DNA of 64,000 nt, from positions 1 to 64,000 of the forward strand of contig CAKQKE010000004.1 of the NCBI GenBank assembly GCA_934247935.1. Reading direction: 5' to 3'. The notes under the pieces are model-generated. The model worked only from the letters and a program-made list of their open reading frames with translations, made no database searches and was not told the origin of the DNA. Both the position numbers and the translations under genes were made by a program. Within the stretch, counting starts at the first letter, position 1, and every line of letters begins with the position of its first letter. Shown in pieces: positions 18,045 to 26,942 of this stretch. This stretch comes from an uncultured Clostridia bacterium (GTDB taxonomy: Bacteria; Bacillota; Clostridia; Christensenellales; Borkfalkiaceae).

Positions 18045-18752
18045 TTAATCGTTTTCACCCGTGAAGTATTTTTCTTCTTGCGGTGTAAGCGGGCGGGATT
18101 CGCCTTCTTTAAGGTTTTCGTCGAGCGTTATTTCGCCGAAAGAGACTCTTTTTAAAAGGGTGATTTTGTTTGACAGCGCGCCGAACATTCTTTTTATCTG
18201 GTGATATTTTCCCTCGTCAAGGTAAATATAACCGCTTACAGGCGAGATAGGTTCAAGTTTGCAAGGGTGGGTTGTATAGCCGTCTTTTAAAAGTATTCCG
18301 CTTTCAATCGAAGTGGCGTTTTGCTCGGTCAAAGGGGCGGCGCACTCGTAATAATATTTTTTAATCACGTGGCTTTTGGGTGCCAACGCTTTGTGCGCGG
18401 CAATGCCGTCGTTTGTCAATATTACGACACCCGTTGTGTTCTTATCGAGCCGTCCGCACGGGAAAAGGTCGAGTTTTTTATATTGCTCGGGCAGTAAATC
18501 GATTACCGTTTTTTCGCTTTTGTCGGTGGTTGCGCTTACTATTCCTTGCGGTTTGTTTAGCATTATGTAAACGTATTGTTTGTAGTTTACCTTTTCGCCT
18601 TTGTAAGTGATTACGTTTTTTTCGGGGTCGATTTTGGTGTCGGGCTTTTTTACTATTACGCCGTCTACCGTGATGTTGCACCTTTTTAATTCGATTAAGC
18701 ATTGCTTTCTTGACAAAAGCCCCACGGTGCTGAAAAATTTATCTAATCTCAT
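18045..18752 (-). CDS. RsuA/RluB/E/F-family pseudouridine synthase
   Basis: A 235-residue protein with an N-terminal S4 RNA-binding domain (MRLDKFFSTVGLLSRKQCLI ...) and a pseudouridine synthase domain. The catalytic aspartate is in GRLDKNTTGVVILTND; KYHQIKRMF and LLKRVSFGEI are further family motifs. RsuA makes a single pseudouridine in 16S rRNA, while RluB/E/F act on 23S; the length fits RsuA best, but the target is not certain. No SD site is present and the predicted -10 box ends six bases before the ATG, so the mRNA may be leaderless. Confidence 0.88.
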   Translation of the reverse strand: MRLDKFFSTVGLLSRKQCLIELKRCNITVDGVIVKKPDTKIDPEKNVITYKGEKVNYKQYVYIMLNKPQGIVSATTDKSEKTVIDLLPEQYKKLDLFPCGRLDKNTTGVVILTNDGIAAHKALAPKSHVIKKYYYECAAPLTEQNATSIESGILLKDGYTTHPCKLEPISPVSGYIYLDEGKYHQIKRMFGALSNKITLLKRVSFGEITLDENLKEGESRPLTPQEEKYFTGEND

Positions 18753-18758
18753 AAGACT

Positions 18759-18787
18759 ATTTTAGCATATTCGCGTTGTTATGTCAA
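18759..18787 (-). promoter_or_regulatory. Promoter placing the mRNA start at the rsuA-type ATG
   Basis: On the minus strand TTGACA, 17 bp and TAAAAT are followed by only AGTCTT before the ATG. Normal spacing puts +1 on or beside the A of the start codon. Confidence 0.6.
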
Positions 18788-18991
18788 AACAATAAGACAA
18801 TTTGCCTCTTACCGCGCCGATATTACCGCTATTGCCGATATCAAAACAAAAAGCGAGTATAAAACGGCAAAAACATGACAAAAAAACACAGGTAAAAAGC
18901 ACTTTGTTTTTTCATTTTACAAAGCAAAAGGCGGCAAAATTTTTATTTATGAAATAAGAGTGTATAGTTGGCGAAAATTAAAAAATTTCGA

Positions 18992-19020
18992 TTTACAAAA
19001 TTTACGATTTATGTTATAAT
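18992..19020 (+). promoter_or_regulatory. Promoter of the DUF1538/P-II operon
   Basis: TTTACA (18992-18997), 17-bp spacer, TATAAT (19015-19020), 27 bp before the first gene. Confidence 0.65.
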
Positions 19021-19047
19021 GTCAATATAATTTTAATATGGTGTTTT

Positions 19048-19464
19048 ATGCGGTTTGATAAATTTTTGACGCTTATTAAAAAATACGAAACGATTGAGAA
19101 AGAAGACCTTGATTACATTTTGGATTTTTCGCTTTCGGCTTCGATAAACGACTTTAAAAACGAGTCTTTTGCGTTGTGGCGATTTTTTTATATTTCGGTA
19201 AACGACGTGAACGGAGGCGATGTGAATTTTCTTTTAAAACACGCCGACGAGTCGGTAGACATAAACGAGATTAAAGACGCTTTTTTGTACGTGAAAAGTC
19301 ACGACGAAGAAGAGGTTTTGACGGAGACGTTAAAAGTTTTCGAGAGAAAAAACAAACAAATCAAGTTTGAAGTCGTGTCGTTTATATCGTCGTTTTGCGC
19401 ATTGAGAGATAAGACCGCAAACTTAAAATTTTTATACGAATCAGTGAAAAAGGAGGAAGTTTAG
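19048..19464 (+). CDS. Small helical protein of unknown function, first gene of the DUF1538 operon
   Basis: A 138-residue, mostly helical, acidic protein without signal peptide or membrane helix (MRFDKFLTLIKKYETIEKED ...). I recognise no domain. The stop codon is directly followed by the TTG start of the DUF1538 gene, so translation of the two is likely coupled. The SD for this gene is weak; its start is set by frame and by the promoter 30 bp upstream. A role in regulating or assembling the transporter is only a guess from position. Confidence 0.65.
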   Translation: MRFDKFLTLIKKYETIEKEDLDYILDFSLSASINDFKNESFALWRFFYISVNDVNGGDVNFLLKHADESVDINEIKDAFLYVKSHDEEEVLTETLKVFERKNKQIKFEVVSFISSFCALRDKTANLKFLYESVKKEEV

Positions 19465-20994
19465 TTGTTAAATCAATTATTCGACAAAATGAAAGAAGCG
19501 CTTATTTCCGTGCTTCCGATTATGGCAATAGTGCTTATATTATCGTTTAGTCCCTTAGTTAGTTTGACAAGTTATGAAATAGCGGTGTTTATAATAGCAT
19601 CCGTTTTTCTGATAATAGGTATCGGACTATTCAACCACGGGGCAGAAATAGCCATGACGCCTATGGGAAAAAGCGTCGGTCAAGGATTAAGTAGTACGGG
19701 AAACCTCGGTCTGCTTGTCGGCGTGTGTTTTTTCCTCGGATTGTTTATCACCATTGCCGAACCGGACTTGCAGATTCTCGCTCAACAAGTGGGCAGCATA
19801 GTAGGCGGCGAAATGTTGCTTAAAATAGTCGTCGGCGTGGGCGTGGGTTTGTTTATCGTGGTAATGATACTCAAAATTATTTCGCACGGCAACCTTTCGA
19901 TGTACCTTATGTATTTTTATCTTTTCTTGTTTGCCATTATGAGTTTGATTATGGCGAGCGGAAATGAAAATTTGGTGCCATTGTGTTTCGACTCGGGCGG
20001 CGTAACGACAGGACCGATTACCGTGCCGTTTATAATGGCTCTCGGCGTGGGTATCGCAAAGACCCTCGGCGGTAAAGACGCAAAAGACAACAGTTTCGGC
20101 TTGGTTGCGCTGTGTTCGGTGGGTTCTATTTTCGGCGTCGCTATATTGTCCGTTTTTGCAAAAGGTAAAATTGCTTACGACGGTATTCCGAGTGAAATAG
20201 GGACAAACGTGTTTACCCCCTTCCTTTCTCAATTACCCACGGTAATTAAAGAGGTGACGATTTCGCTCGGCATGGTGGTGCTGTTCTTCGTGCTTTGCGA
20301 CGTGTTCTTCCTGAAGTTGCCAAAAGAAAAACTATACCATTTGTTTATCGGTATAGCGTTTACATATGTGGGACTTATCGTGTTTTTAACGGCGGTAAAC
20401 GCCGGTTTTATGTCGATAGGATATTCGCTCGGTCATCAACTTGCAACGGGAAGTAAAACCGTCATTATAATTTTGGGTTTCGTGATAGGCTTCCTTGTGG
20501 TAATGGCAGAACCCGCGGTAAGGCTTTTAAACAGTCAGGTAGAAGAAATAACCAACGGCATGGTAAGCAAAAGGTCGATGATGATTGCGTTGACGACGGG
20601 TATCGGCATAGCGATAGCGTTGTCTGTCATTCGTATAATTTATAAATTCAGCATTTTATATTATCTCGTTCCGGGGTATTTGATTTCTCTCGGATTGTCG
20701 TTTTTCGTTCCGCACATTTACACGGCGATCGCGTTCGATTCGGGCGGTGTGGCTTCCGGACCGCTTACGACGGGCTTTATATTGCAATTCGCGATAGGCG
20801 CGTGCGTAAGTTTGCACGGGGTTGACGGCGTAATGGATTACGCTTACGGCATTGTCGCAATGGTTGCGATGACCCCGCTTATTACAATACAATTTTTAGG
20901 TTTTAAGGCAATTATGCAAAAGAGAATTCGTCGCCGCCGTGCAACGATGAAACTTCTGGATAAAGACGACGGTCAAATCATCAGGTTTGTTTAA
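19465..20994 (+). CDS. DUF1538 family membrane protein (fused UmpA-UmpB type)
   Basis: A 509-residue polytopic membrane protein with two homologous DUF1538 halves. The repeated signature is visible as PLCFDSGGVTTGPITVPFIMALGVG in the first half and IAFDSGGVASGPLTTGFILQFAIG in the second, and also as FNHGAEIAMTPMGKSVGQGL and AEPDLQIL / AEPAVRLL. DUF1538 proteins UmpA and UmpB from a halophile have been reported as a two-component Na+(Li+,K+)/H+ antiporter; here the two are one chain. The TTG start is supported by AGGAGG eight bases upstream. Two P-II-like genes follow, which suggests regulation by nucleotide or metabolite binding. Confidence 0.88.
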   Translation: MLNQLFDKMKEALISVLPIMAIVLILSFSPLVSLTSYEIAVFIIASVFLIIGIGLFNHGAEIAMTPMGKSVGQGLSSTGNLGLLVGVCFFLGLFITIAEPDLQILAQQVGSIVGGEMLLKIVVGVGVGLFIVVMILKIISHGNLSMYLMYFYLFLFAIMSLIMASGNENLVPLCFDSGGVTTGPITVPFIMALGVGIAKTLGGKDAKDNSFGLVALCSVGSIFGVAILSVFAKGKIAYDGIPSEIGTNVFTPFLSQLPTVIKEVTISLGMVVLFFVLCDVFFLKLPKEKLYHLFIGIAFTYVGLIVFLTAVNAGFMSIGYSLGHQLATGSKTVIIILGFVIGFLVVMAEPAVRLLNSQVEEITNGMVSKRSMMIALTTGIGIAIALSVIRIIYKFSILYYLVPGYLISLGLSFFVPHIYTAIAFDSGGVASGPLTTGFILQFAIGACVSLHGVDGVMDYAYGIVAMVAMTPLITIQFLGFKAIMQKRIRRRRATMKLLDKDDGQIIRFV

Positions 20995-21004
20995 GGAGGG
21001 AGTT

Positions 21005-21385
21005 ATGGCGAGAAATATTTTAAAAAAACATGACGATTCTTCTTTGGAAAAACTTTCGCTTTTAATCACGATAGTGCAAAAGGGCAAAGGAGATTTCTAT
21101 ATCGACTGTCTCGAAGGTATGGGCGTAAACACCCATTTCAAAACCAAGGGCAGGGGCACTGCTCCCACAAAGATGATGGACCTTTTGGGACTTACGCAAA
21201 CGTCTAAAGACGTGGTGTTCAGCATTTTGCCCGAAAGTAAAACCAAAAGCGTGGTTGATAAACTCAACGTTAAGTTTGCAACGGTAAAAAACGGCAACGG
21301 AATATGCATGGCAGTACCCGTTTCCGCATTGATAGGTGTGTACGCTTACAGATTTTTGGCAGATATTCGTATAAAGGAGAAATAA
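21005..21385 (+). CDS. P-II-like regulatory protein, first copy
   Basis: A 126-residue protein with the ferredoxin-like GlnB/P-II fold pattern (LSLLITIVQKGKGDFYIDCLEGMGV ... FSILPESKTKSVVDKL ... GNGICMAVPVSALIGV). The canonical uridylylation Tyr region of GlnB is not evident, so it is a divergent P-II. The ATG at 21005 is chosen because GGAGGGAG lies upstream and the DUF1538 stop is 10 bp earlier; the gene overlaps nothing. It probably binds a small ligand as a trimer and controls the DUF1538 transporter; this is an inference from linkage. Confidence 0.8.
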   Translation: MARNILKKHDDSSLEKLSLLITIVQKGKGDFYIDCLEGMGVNTHFKTKGRGTAPTKMMDLLGLTQTSKDVVFSILPESKTKSVVDKLNVKFATVKNGNGICMAVPVSALIGVYAYRFLADIRIKEK

Positions 21386-21386
21386 G

Positions 21387-21737
21387 ATGAAAACAAGCGA
21401 ATTTGAATTGATTGTTGCTATAGTAAATTCGGGATTTGAAGATAACGTAATGGAGACCGCAAAAAACGAAGGTGCAAGCGGCGGTACTGTAATTTCCGCT
21501 TCGGGCACGGCAAAAGCCGACGCAGAAGAATTTTTCGGTTTGTCCATTCACCCCGAAAAAAGTATTATGCTTTTACTTGTGAAAAAAGATATCGAAGAAG
21601 CCGTACTTAAATCAATTTATAATTATTTTTCGATTACTTCGGTTGCGCAAGGCATTGCGTTTGTCCTGCCCGTAAGCGCGGTTTCGGATAATTTGAAAAA
21701 GCAAATAATAAGCGATACGGAAAAAGAAGATAATTAA
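21387..21737 (+). CDS. P-II-like regulatory protein, second copy
   Basis: A 116-residue P-II-like protein starting 1 bp after the stop of the first copy (SD AAAGGAG). The T-loop flanking region is visible as KNEGASGGTVISASGTA followed by FFGLSIHPEKSIMLLLV, the usual P-II core order. The two copies are clearly different from each other, so they may form a heterotrimer or sense different ligands. The C-terminal dozen residues are charged. Confidence 0.82.
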   Translation: MKTSEFELIVAIVNSGFEDNVMETAKNEGASGGTVISASGTAKADAEEFFGLSIHPEKSIMLLLVKKDIEEAVLKSIYNYFSITSVAQGIAFVLPVSAVSDNLKKQIISDTEKEDN

Positions 21738-21888
21738 CAATATAAGAAATCGGAAACTTGCTTGCAAGGGTTTTAGTTTCGCATTTTACACACTCGGAAG
21801 TGCAAAAACATTGTGTTTTTGCATAAGTCCGCAAGGACTTGAAAGATTTTGACATTAGTCAAAAGATTTACTTCTTATAGTTTATAAT

Positions 21889-21930
21889 ATTGCCGTTTTT
21901 AAGCGATACGTATCGCTTAAAAACGGCAAT
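21889..21930 (+). terminator. 42-bp perfect palindrome, terminator
   Basis: ATTGCCGTTTTTAAGCGATAC and its exact reverse complement form one uninterrupted palindrome centred between 21909 and 21910. It lies 150 bp after the P-II genes and ends the operon; the dnaE SD follows 35 bp later. Confidence 0.8.
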
Positions 21931-21973
21931 TAAACAACCTTATACATAATTTTACGAGACAAAAGAGGAATCT

Positions 21974-24900
21974 ATGGGGAATTTTGTTCATTTACATTTA
22001 CACACGGAATACAGTTTGTTGGACGGGGCTGCAAGAATTGCACAAGTGACAAAACGCGCCAAATCTTTAGGCATGCCCGCAATTGCAATTACGGACCACG
22101 GCAATATGTACGGTGCGGTCGCTTTTTACGACGCATGTGTAAAAAACGGAATTAAGGCGATATTCGGCACGGAGTTTTACGTGTGCGACGATTTGACCGT
22201 AAAAAGCGGAAAGACAAAACTCAATCACCTGATTTTACTTGTAAAAAATCAAGAGGGATACAACAATATAAGTTTGTTGAACGCCGTCGCTTTCAGGGAC
22301 GGTTTTTACTATAAACCGAGGATTGACTTCAAGACGCTTAAAGAGCATCACGAGGGACTTATCTGTACTTCGGCGTGTATCGGCGGAGAAATTCCGCAAG
22401 CCATTTTAAACGGCAGATGCGACGAGGCGGAAAGTCTGATTCTTGAATACAGAGAAGTATTCGGCGATGATTTTTATCTCGAAATACAAAATCACGGTCT
22501 TAAAGAAGAATTGGCGGTCAATGCGAAACTTCGAGAATTTTCAAAAAAATACGGCATAAAACTCGTCGCGACGAACGACGTGCACTACGTCAAAAAAGAA
22601 GACGCAGTCGCTCAGGACGTACTTTTGTGCGTGCAGACCCAGGCCGATTACGACGACCCCAACCGTATGCGTTTCCCCAATGATTCGTTTTATTTTAAAA
22701 CGTACGAGGAAATGCAAGAGGCGTTCCCCGACGACGAAGAAGCACTTGCAAACACCATTGAAATTGCCGATAAATGCAATTTCGAGTTTGTTTACGGTAA
22801 ATATATGTTCCCGCACTATTACCCCGAAAACGGCGACGAACCGATTGTGTTTATCCGCAAACTCATCGACGAGGGCATAAAGAAAAAATACAAGACAGAG
22901 ACACCCGAAATCAGGGAAAGAATCGAAAGCGAACTTGCCGTAATATCGAAACAAGGCTTTATCGAGTACTTCCTTATCGTCTGGGATTATATCAACGCCG
23001 CAAGGCAAATGGGCATTTCGGTAGGTCCGGGGCGTGGCAGCGGTGCGGGTTCGGTCGTTGCGTATCTGATAGGCATTACAAACATCGACCCGCTTAAATA
23101 CGACCTTTATTTCGAAAGATTTTTAAACAGCGAAAGAGTTTCAGCCCCCGATTTCGACGTTGACTTCGAAGATTCGAGGAGACAAGAAGTCATCGAGTAC
23201 GTAAGACGCAAATATGGTGCGGACAGAGTGTGCAAAATTGTTACTTTCGGTACTATGGCGGCAAAAAACGCCGTCAAGGACGTGGGCAGAGTGCTTAAAA
23301 TTCCTTATGCCGAAATGGATAGGGTAACAAAGGCGATTCCCGGAAAACTCGTCCGCAAAAACGCAAAAGGCGACGAGTTCGATTTAAAACGCCCCAATAT
23401 TTTAATGAAGGTGTTCGGGCATTATCACCCGAAAGAGGGCGACAAAGATTACGGTGTGGACTTTTCCGTACCCGAACTTGTCAATATGTACAACGAAAAT
23501 CCGGACATAAAAAGGGTAATCGACATCGCGGAACAACTCGAGGACAGTCCAAGACAAGCCAGCACGCACGCGTGCGGCGTAATTATCGGCGCGGACATTC
23601 TGGACAGGCATATGCCGCTGGGCAGAAACGGCGAAGATATCACGAGCCAATACACGGGCGTCGAACTCGAACATCTCGGGTTTTTGAAAATGGACTTTTT
23701 GGGTCTTCGAAACTTGACAGATATAAAAATGTGTATCGAATACGTCAGGGAAAACCACGGTGTAGATATAGACTTCGACGAGTGTACTTACGACGACCCA
23801 AAAGTATTCGACTTGCTGTCTACGGGCAACACAAACGCTATTTTCCAAGTGGAATCCATGGGTTTTAAAAACTTCCTGAGAGAACTTAAACCCACATGTA
23901 TAGAAGATATCGTCGCTGCGGTTTCGCTTTATCGTCCCGGGCCGATGGATTCTATACCTATGTTTGAAAGAAACAAGCACAATCCCCAACTCGTCACTTA
24001 CGAACACCCGTTGTTAGAGCCTATTTTAAAGCAAACTTACGGTTGCATCGTGTATCAGGAGCAAGTAATGAAAATCGTTCAGGCACTTGCGGGTTACACT
24101 TTGGGTCAAGCGGACATGGTGCGAAGAATGATGGGCAAAAAGAAAGTTGACGATATGATAAAAGAAGAAGTCATTTTCATCAATGGCAAACCCGAAACGG
24201 TCGACGCACACGGTAAAGTTTCCACTGCGATTGACGGCTGCTTAAAAAGGGGCGTACCCGAAGAAGTCGCGCACAGCGTCTGGAACAAGATGAAGGACTT
24301 TGCAAAGTACGCGTTTAACAAATCGCATGCGGCGGCGTATTCTTTGGTTACTTACCAAACGGCGTTTTTAAAATGTTATTACGAGCCGGAATTTTTAACT
24401 TCCGTTCTCAATAACAGAATAACAAATATCGAAGAAATTAAAAACTACGTCACTTACGCAAAAGAAGAAAAAATCCCCGTACTTCAACCCGATATAAACG
24501 AAAGTATAGAACTTTTCAGCGTAAAAAACGGCAAAATAAGGTTCGGACTCGGCGCGGTAAAGGGCGTGGGTCTCAGCGCGGTGGAAAGTATAGTAAAAGA
24601 GAGAGAGACAAACGGCAAATATACATCGTTTGAAGACTTTGCGCAAAGAAGCGAATCTAAAATTTTAAACAAGAGACTTGTCGAAAACCTTATTTATGCG
24701 GGTGCATTCGACTGCTTCGGCAAAACGAGAAGTCAACTTATCAACGTGTATGAAGACGTCGTGGACAGGGTTTCGGTCATCGCAAAGCAAAGAGAAAGCA
24801 ATCAGATGTCGCTGTTCGGTTTGCTTTCGACGGACGAAAATAAAATCGAAGTAAATTATCCCAACCTGAGGGAGTTTGACGTGAAAGTTAAACTCACACA

Positions 24901-25552
24901 CGAAAAAGACGTAATCGGCGTATACGTAACGGGTCACCCGCTCGAGCAGTACGCAAAATATTTCGAGGGTCTCGTTTTCAATACCTCTATGCTTGAAAAT
25001 GTCGAGACCGACGAGGACGGCAACAGCGTTTATCTCGACGTAAACGACGGCATGAACGTGGCTATGGGCGGCGTAATCACTTCGACTAAAAAAATGACTA
25101 CCAAAACAGGTTCTACAATGTGTATAATCAACGTCGAAGACTTGTACGGCGATATCGAGTGCGTGCTTTTTTCTAAAGCGTACGAGAGAAACAGAGCCAA
25201 GGTAAAAGAAGAGGCTATCGTAAAAATCTTCGGCAAACTGCAACTGCGCGAAGGCAAAGCACCGAGTATTCTGGTGGACAACGTAGAGGTAATCGAAGAA
25301 GAAAAGCAAGAATCTTTGCGCATAGACAAAAACGCACAAGAATATATAGGCATAGTCGTAAGAAGCGAAAACGAGCAATATATCGACGATATTCTCGAGA
25401 TAATTTCTCAGTACCCGGGCGATGCCAACGTGGTGCTTAAAATTCAAGGTAAAAACAGGCGCGCGTCTGTAAAGGCGAGATATTGCAACGGGCTTCTGGC
25501 GGAATTGTCGTCCATAATAAGCGAAGACGACGTGACGAATTTTAAAGCATAA
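21974..25552 (+). CDS. dnaE: DNA polymerase III subunit alpha, DnaE type
   Basis: A 1192-residue replicative polymerase. The N-terminal PHP domain begins VHLHLHTEYSLLDG with AITDHGNMYG; the palm carries the catalytic acids in APDFDVDFED (about residue 392) and the preceding GPGRGSGAGSVVAYL; MDFLGLRNL gives the third acidic residue; finger, HhH and C-terminal OB-fold (VAMGGVITSTKKMTTKTG) regions follow. The length is normal for DnaE1/DnaE3 of Bacillota. The PHP histidines look intact. AGAGGAAT precedes the ATG. The gene stands alone between hairpins. Confidence 0.97.
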   Translation: MGNFVHLHLHTEYSLLDGAARIAQVTKRAKSLGMPAIAITDHGNMYGAVAFYDACVKNGIKAIFGTEFYVCDDLTVKSGKTKLNHLILLVKNQEGYNNISLLNAVAFRDGFYYKPRIDFKTLKEHHEGLICTSACIGGEIPQAILNGRCDEAESLILEYREVFGDDFYLEIQNHGLKEELAVNAKLREFSKKYGIKLVATNDVHYVKKEDAVAQDVLLCVQTQADYDDPNRMRFPNDSFYFKTYEEMQEAFPDDEEALANTIEIADKCNFEFVYGKYMFPHYYPENGDEPIVFIRKLIDEGIKKKYKTETPEIRERIESELAVISKQGFIEYFLIVWDYINAARQMGISVGPGRGSGAGSVVAYLIGITNIDPLKYDLYFERFLNSERVSAPDFDVDFEDSRRQEVIEYVRRKYGADRVCKIVTFGTMAAKNAVKDVGRVLKIPYAEMDRVTKAIPGKLVRKNAKGDEFDLKRPNILMKVFGHYHPKEGDKDYGVDFSVPELVNMYNENPDIKRVIDIAEQLEDSPRQASTHACGVIIGADILDRHMPLGRNGEDITSQYTGVELEHLGFLKMDFLGLRNLTDIKMCIEYVRENHGVDIDFDECTYDDPKVFDLLSTGNTNAIFQVESMGFKNFLRELKPTCIEDIVAAVSLYRPGPMDSIPMFERNKHNPQLVTYEHPLLEPILKQTYGCIVYQEQVMKIVQALAGYTLGQADMVRRMMGKKKVDDMIKEEVIFINGKPETVDAHGKVSTAIDGCLKRGVPEEVAHSVWNKMKDFAKYAFNKSHAAAYSLVTYQTAFLKCYYEPEFLTSVLNNRITNIEEIKNYVTYAKEEKIPVLQPDINESIELFSVKNGKIRFGLGAVKGVGLSAVESIVKERETNGKYTSFEDFAQRSESKILNKRLVENLIYAGAFDCFGKTRSQLINVYEDVVDRVSVIAKQRESNQMSLFGLLSTDENKIEVNYPNLREFDVKVKLTHEKDVIGVYVTGHPLEQYAKYFEGLVFNTSMLENVETDEDGNSVYLDVNDGMNVAMGGVITSTKKMTTKTGSTMCIINVEDLYGDIECVLFSKAYERNRAKVKEEAIVKIFGKLQLREGKAPSILVDNVEVIEEEKQESLRIDKNAQEYIGIVVRSENEQYIDDILEIISQYPGDANVVLKIQGKNRRASVKARYCNGLLAELSSIISEDDVTNFKA

Positions 25553-25556
25553 AAAT

Positions 25557-25590
25557 GTGTTTACGATATACGTATTGCGTAAAATTGACA
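25557..25590. repeat. Dispersed palindromic repeat (dnaE copy)
   Basis: GTGTTTACGATATACGTATT then GCGTAAAATTGACA. It matches the pattern GTTTAC-N4-TACGTATTG-N-GTAAA seen at 28413-28447 and 34583-34617 and resembles the stem of the 76-bp repeats. It starts five bases after the dnaE stop. Confidence 0.5.
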
Positions 25591-25602
25591 AAATTTGTAT
25601 AT

Positions 25603-25634
25603 AAAGTCGGTTTGCTTAAAGTAAACCGGCTTTT
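25603..25634 (+). terminator. Terminator after dnaE
   Basis: AAGTCGGTTT (25604-25613) pairs with AAACCGGCTT (25623-25632), one G-T pair, followed by TTGTCTT. Confidence 0.65.
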
Positions 25635-25696
25635 GTCTTATAAAATCGATATGATAAAAATCTGCTTTTAAGGATATAATATATCGAGGTAGATAT

Positions 25697-26698
25697 ATGT
25701 CGATTATTTGTCAGGTAATATGTTTTTTCGGCGGTCTTTGCGTGTTTATGTTCGCTCTTGAAACGATAAGCGAAAACAGTGTTGTTTTCATGGGTGACAA
25801 AACGAGTAAATTGATACATAAATGTGCTGAAAATAAATTTTACGGCGTACTTTGCGGTGCGGCAATATCATCTGTTTGTCAGAGCGGAGCGGCGGCAAAC
25901 GCGGTTGCGGTGGATTTTGCAAACGCAAAAATTTTATCTTGCGTCGAGGCATGTGCGGTCATCGTCGGGACTAATATCGGTTCTACAATTATAGGGCAGA
26001 TTTCTGCACTGACGGGGTTTGGCGTAAACGTGACTGTTTTTTCTTCCTTTATTGCGTGCATAGGGTATGCGGCGATGACTTTCGGCAGTAAAAAAATAAA
26101 ACCTTACGGCGGTTTTTTATTCGGGCTCGGGTTGCTTTTCGTCGGACTGTATCTTATGGATGAAAGAGTCGGTCAAATAAAAAATTGTGTCTTCATAAGA
26201 GTATTATTTTGTGTGAAAAACCCATTGCTTTTATTTTTAAACGGCATGTTTTCGACGTTTATAATACAGTCGAGTTCGGCGTTTACCGCAATGATTATAG
26301 GATTTTCGGGCGGCGGAGCGATTAATTTTGCGTCGGCTGTATATTTGGTTCTCGGCGCAAACGTAGGCTCGTGTTTTTCGGTGCTGTTTATCTCGCTTAA
26401 AAAACAAGACGAAGGGAAAACGGCGGCAATATTCAACCTCGTTTACAATTTCTCGGGCGCGCTGATTGCATTTATTTTAACTTTGATTTTCGGGAAATGG
26501 CTGACCGGAATTTTTGAAAGGGCGTTTTCGACGACAGAAATTCAGATAGCGAATTTCCAGACGATTTTCAACGTCGTTTCGGCGGTTGCGGTGTTGCCTG
26601 TAATTACGCCGATGGTAAATTTAATACAAAAATTTACGCGCGATAAATTGAACGGCGGGTTAAACGACGGCAAAGCCCGACAGAAGTCCGTTGTTTAG
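25697..26698 (+). CDS. Na+/phosphate cotransporter-like protein (NptA family)
   Basis: A 333-residue membrane protein with the two inverted PF02690 repeats of the Na/Pi-cotransporter II family. The QS motifs are visible as SSVCQSGAAANAVAV (about 56-70) and IQSSSAFTAMIIGFSGGG (about 190-207), each followed by a GTNIGST or GANVGSC segment. Most bacterial members carry a C-terminal PhoU-like domain; here the chain ends after the second repeat with a short basic tail. It probably moves phosphate or a related anion with sodium; substrate unproven. A weak SD (GAGGTAG) precedes the ATG. Confidence 0.85.
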   Translation: MSIICQVICFFGGLCVFMFALETISENSVVFMGDKTSKLIHKCAENKFYGVLCGAAISSVCQSGAAANAVAVDFANAKILSCVEACAVIVGTNIGSTIIGQISALTGFGVNVTVFSSFIACIGYAAMTFGSKKIKPYGGFLFGLGLLFVGLYLMDERVGQIKNCVFIRVLFCVKNPLLLFLNGMFSTFIIQSSSAFTAMIIGFSGGGAINFASAVYLVLGANVGSCFSVLFISLKKQDEGKTAAIFNLVYNFSGALIAFILTLIFGKWLTGIFERAFSTTEIQIANFQTIFNVVSAVAVLPVITPMVNLIQKFTRDKLNGGLNDGKARQKSVV

Positions 26699-26874
26699 CA
26701 TTTAAACGCGACTTGTTTAAGATTAAAGCCGTACGGACCACGCTTGATTGTTTTTAAACACGCTTATTTGGCTTAAAATTACATAAAATCCGCTCAACTT
26801 ACGGTGCAAGTGAGTAAAACCGTGCAAAATCGGTGAAAAAACGCTCCACAAGGGCGGGAAAATTTGTAAAAGAG

Positions 26875-26903
26875 TTGACAAAACGTTTGGCAAAGTATAT
26901 TAT
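26875..26903 (+). promoter_or_regulatory. Promoter of pgk
   Basis: TTGACA (26875-26880), 17-bp spacer, TATTAT (26898-26903); the region downstream is also rich in TATAAT-like boxes. The start codon is 40 bp away. Confidence 0.6.
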
Positions 26904-26942
26904 TATAATGTAATTTAAAATAATAAAAAAGGAGTTTTTATT

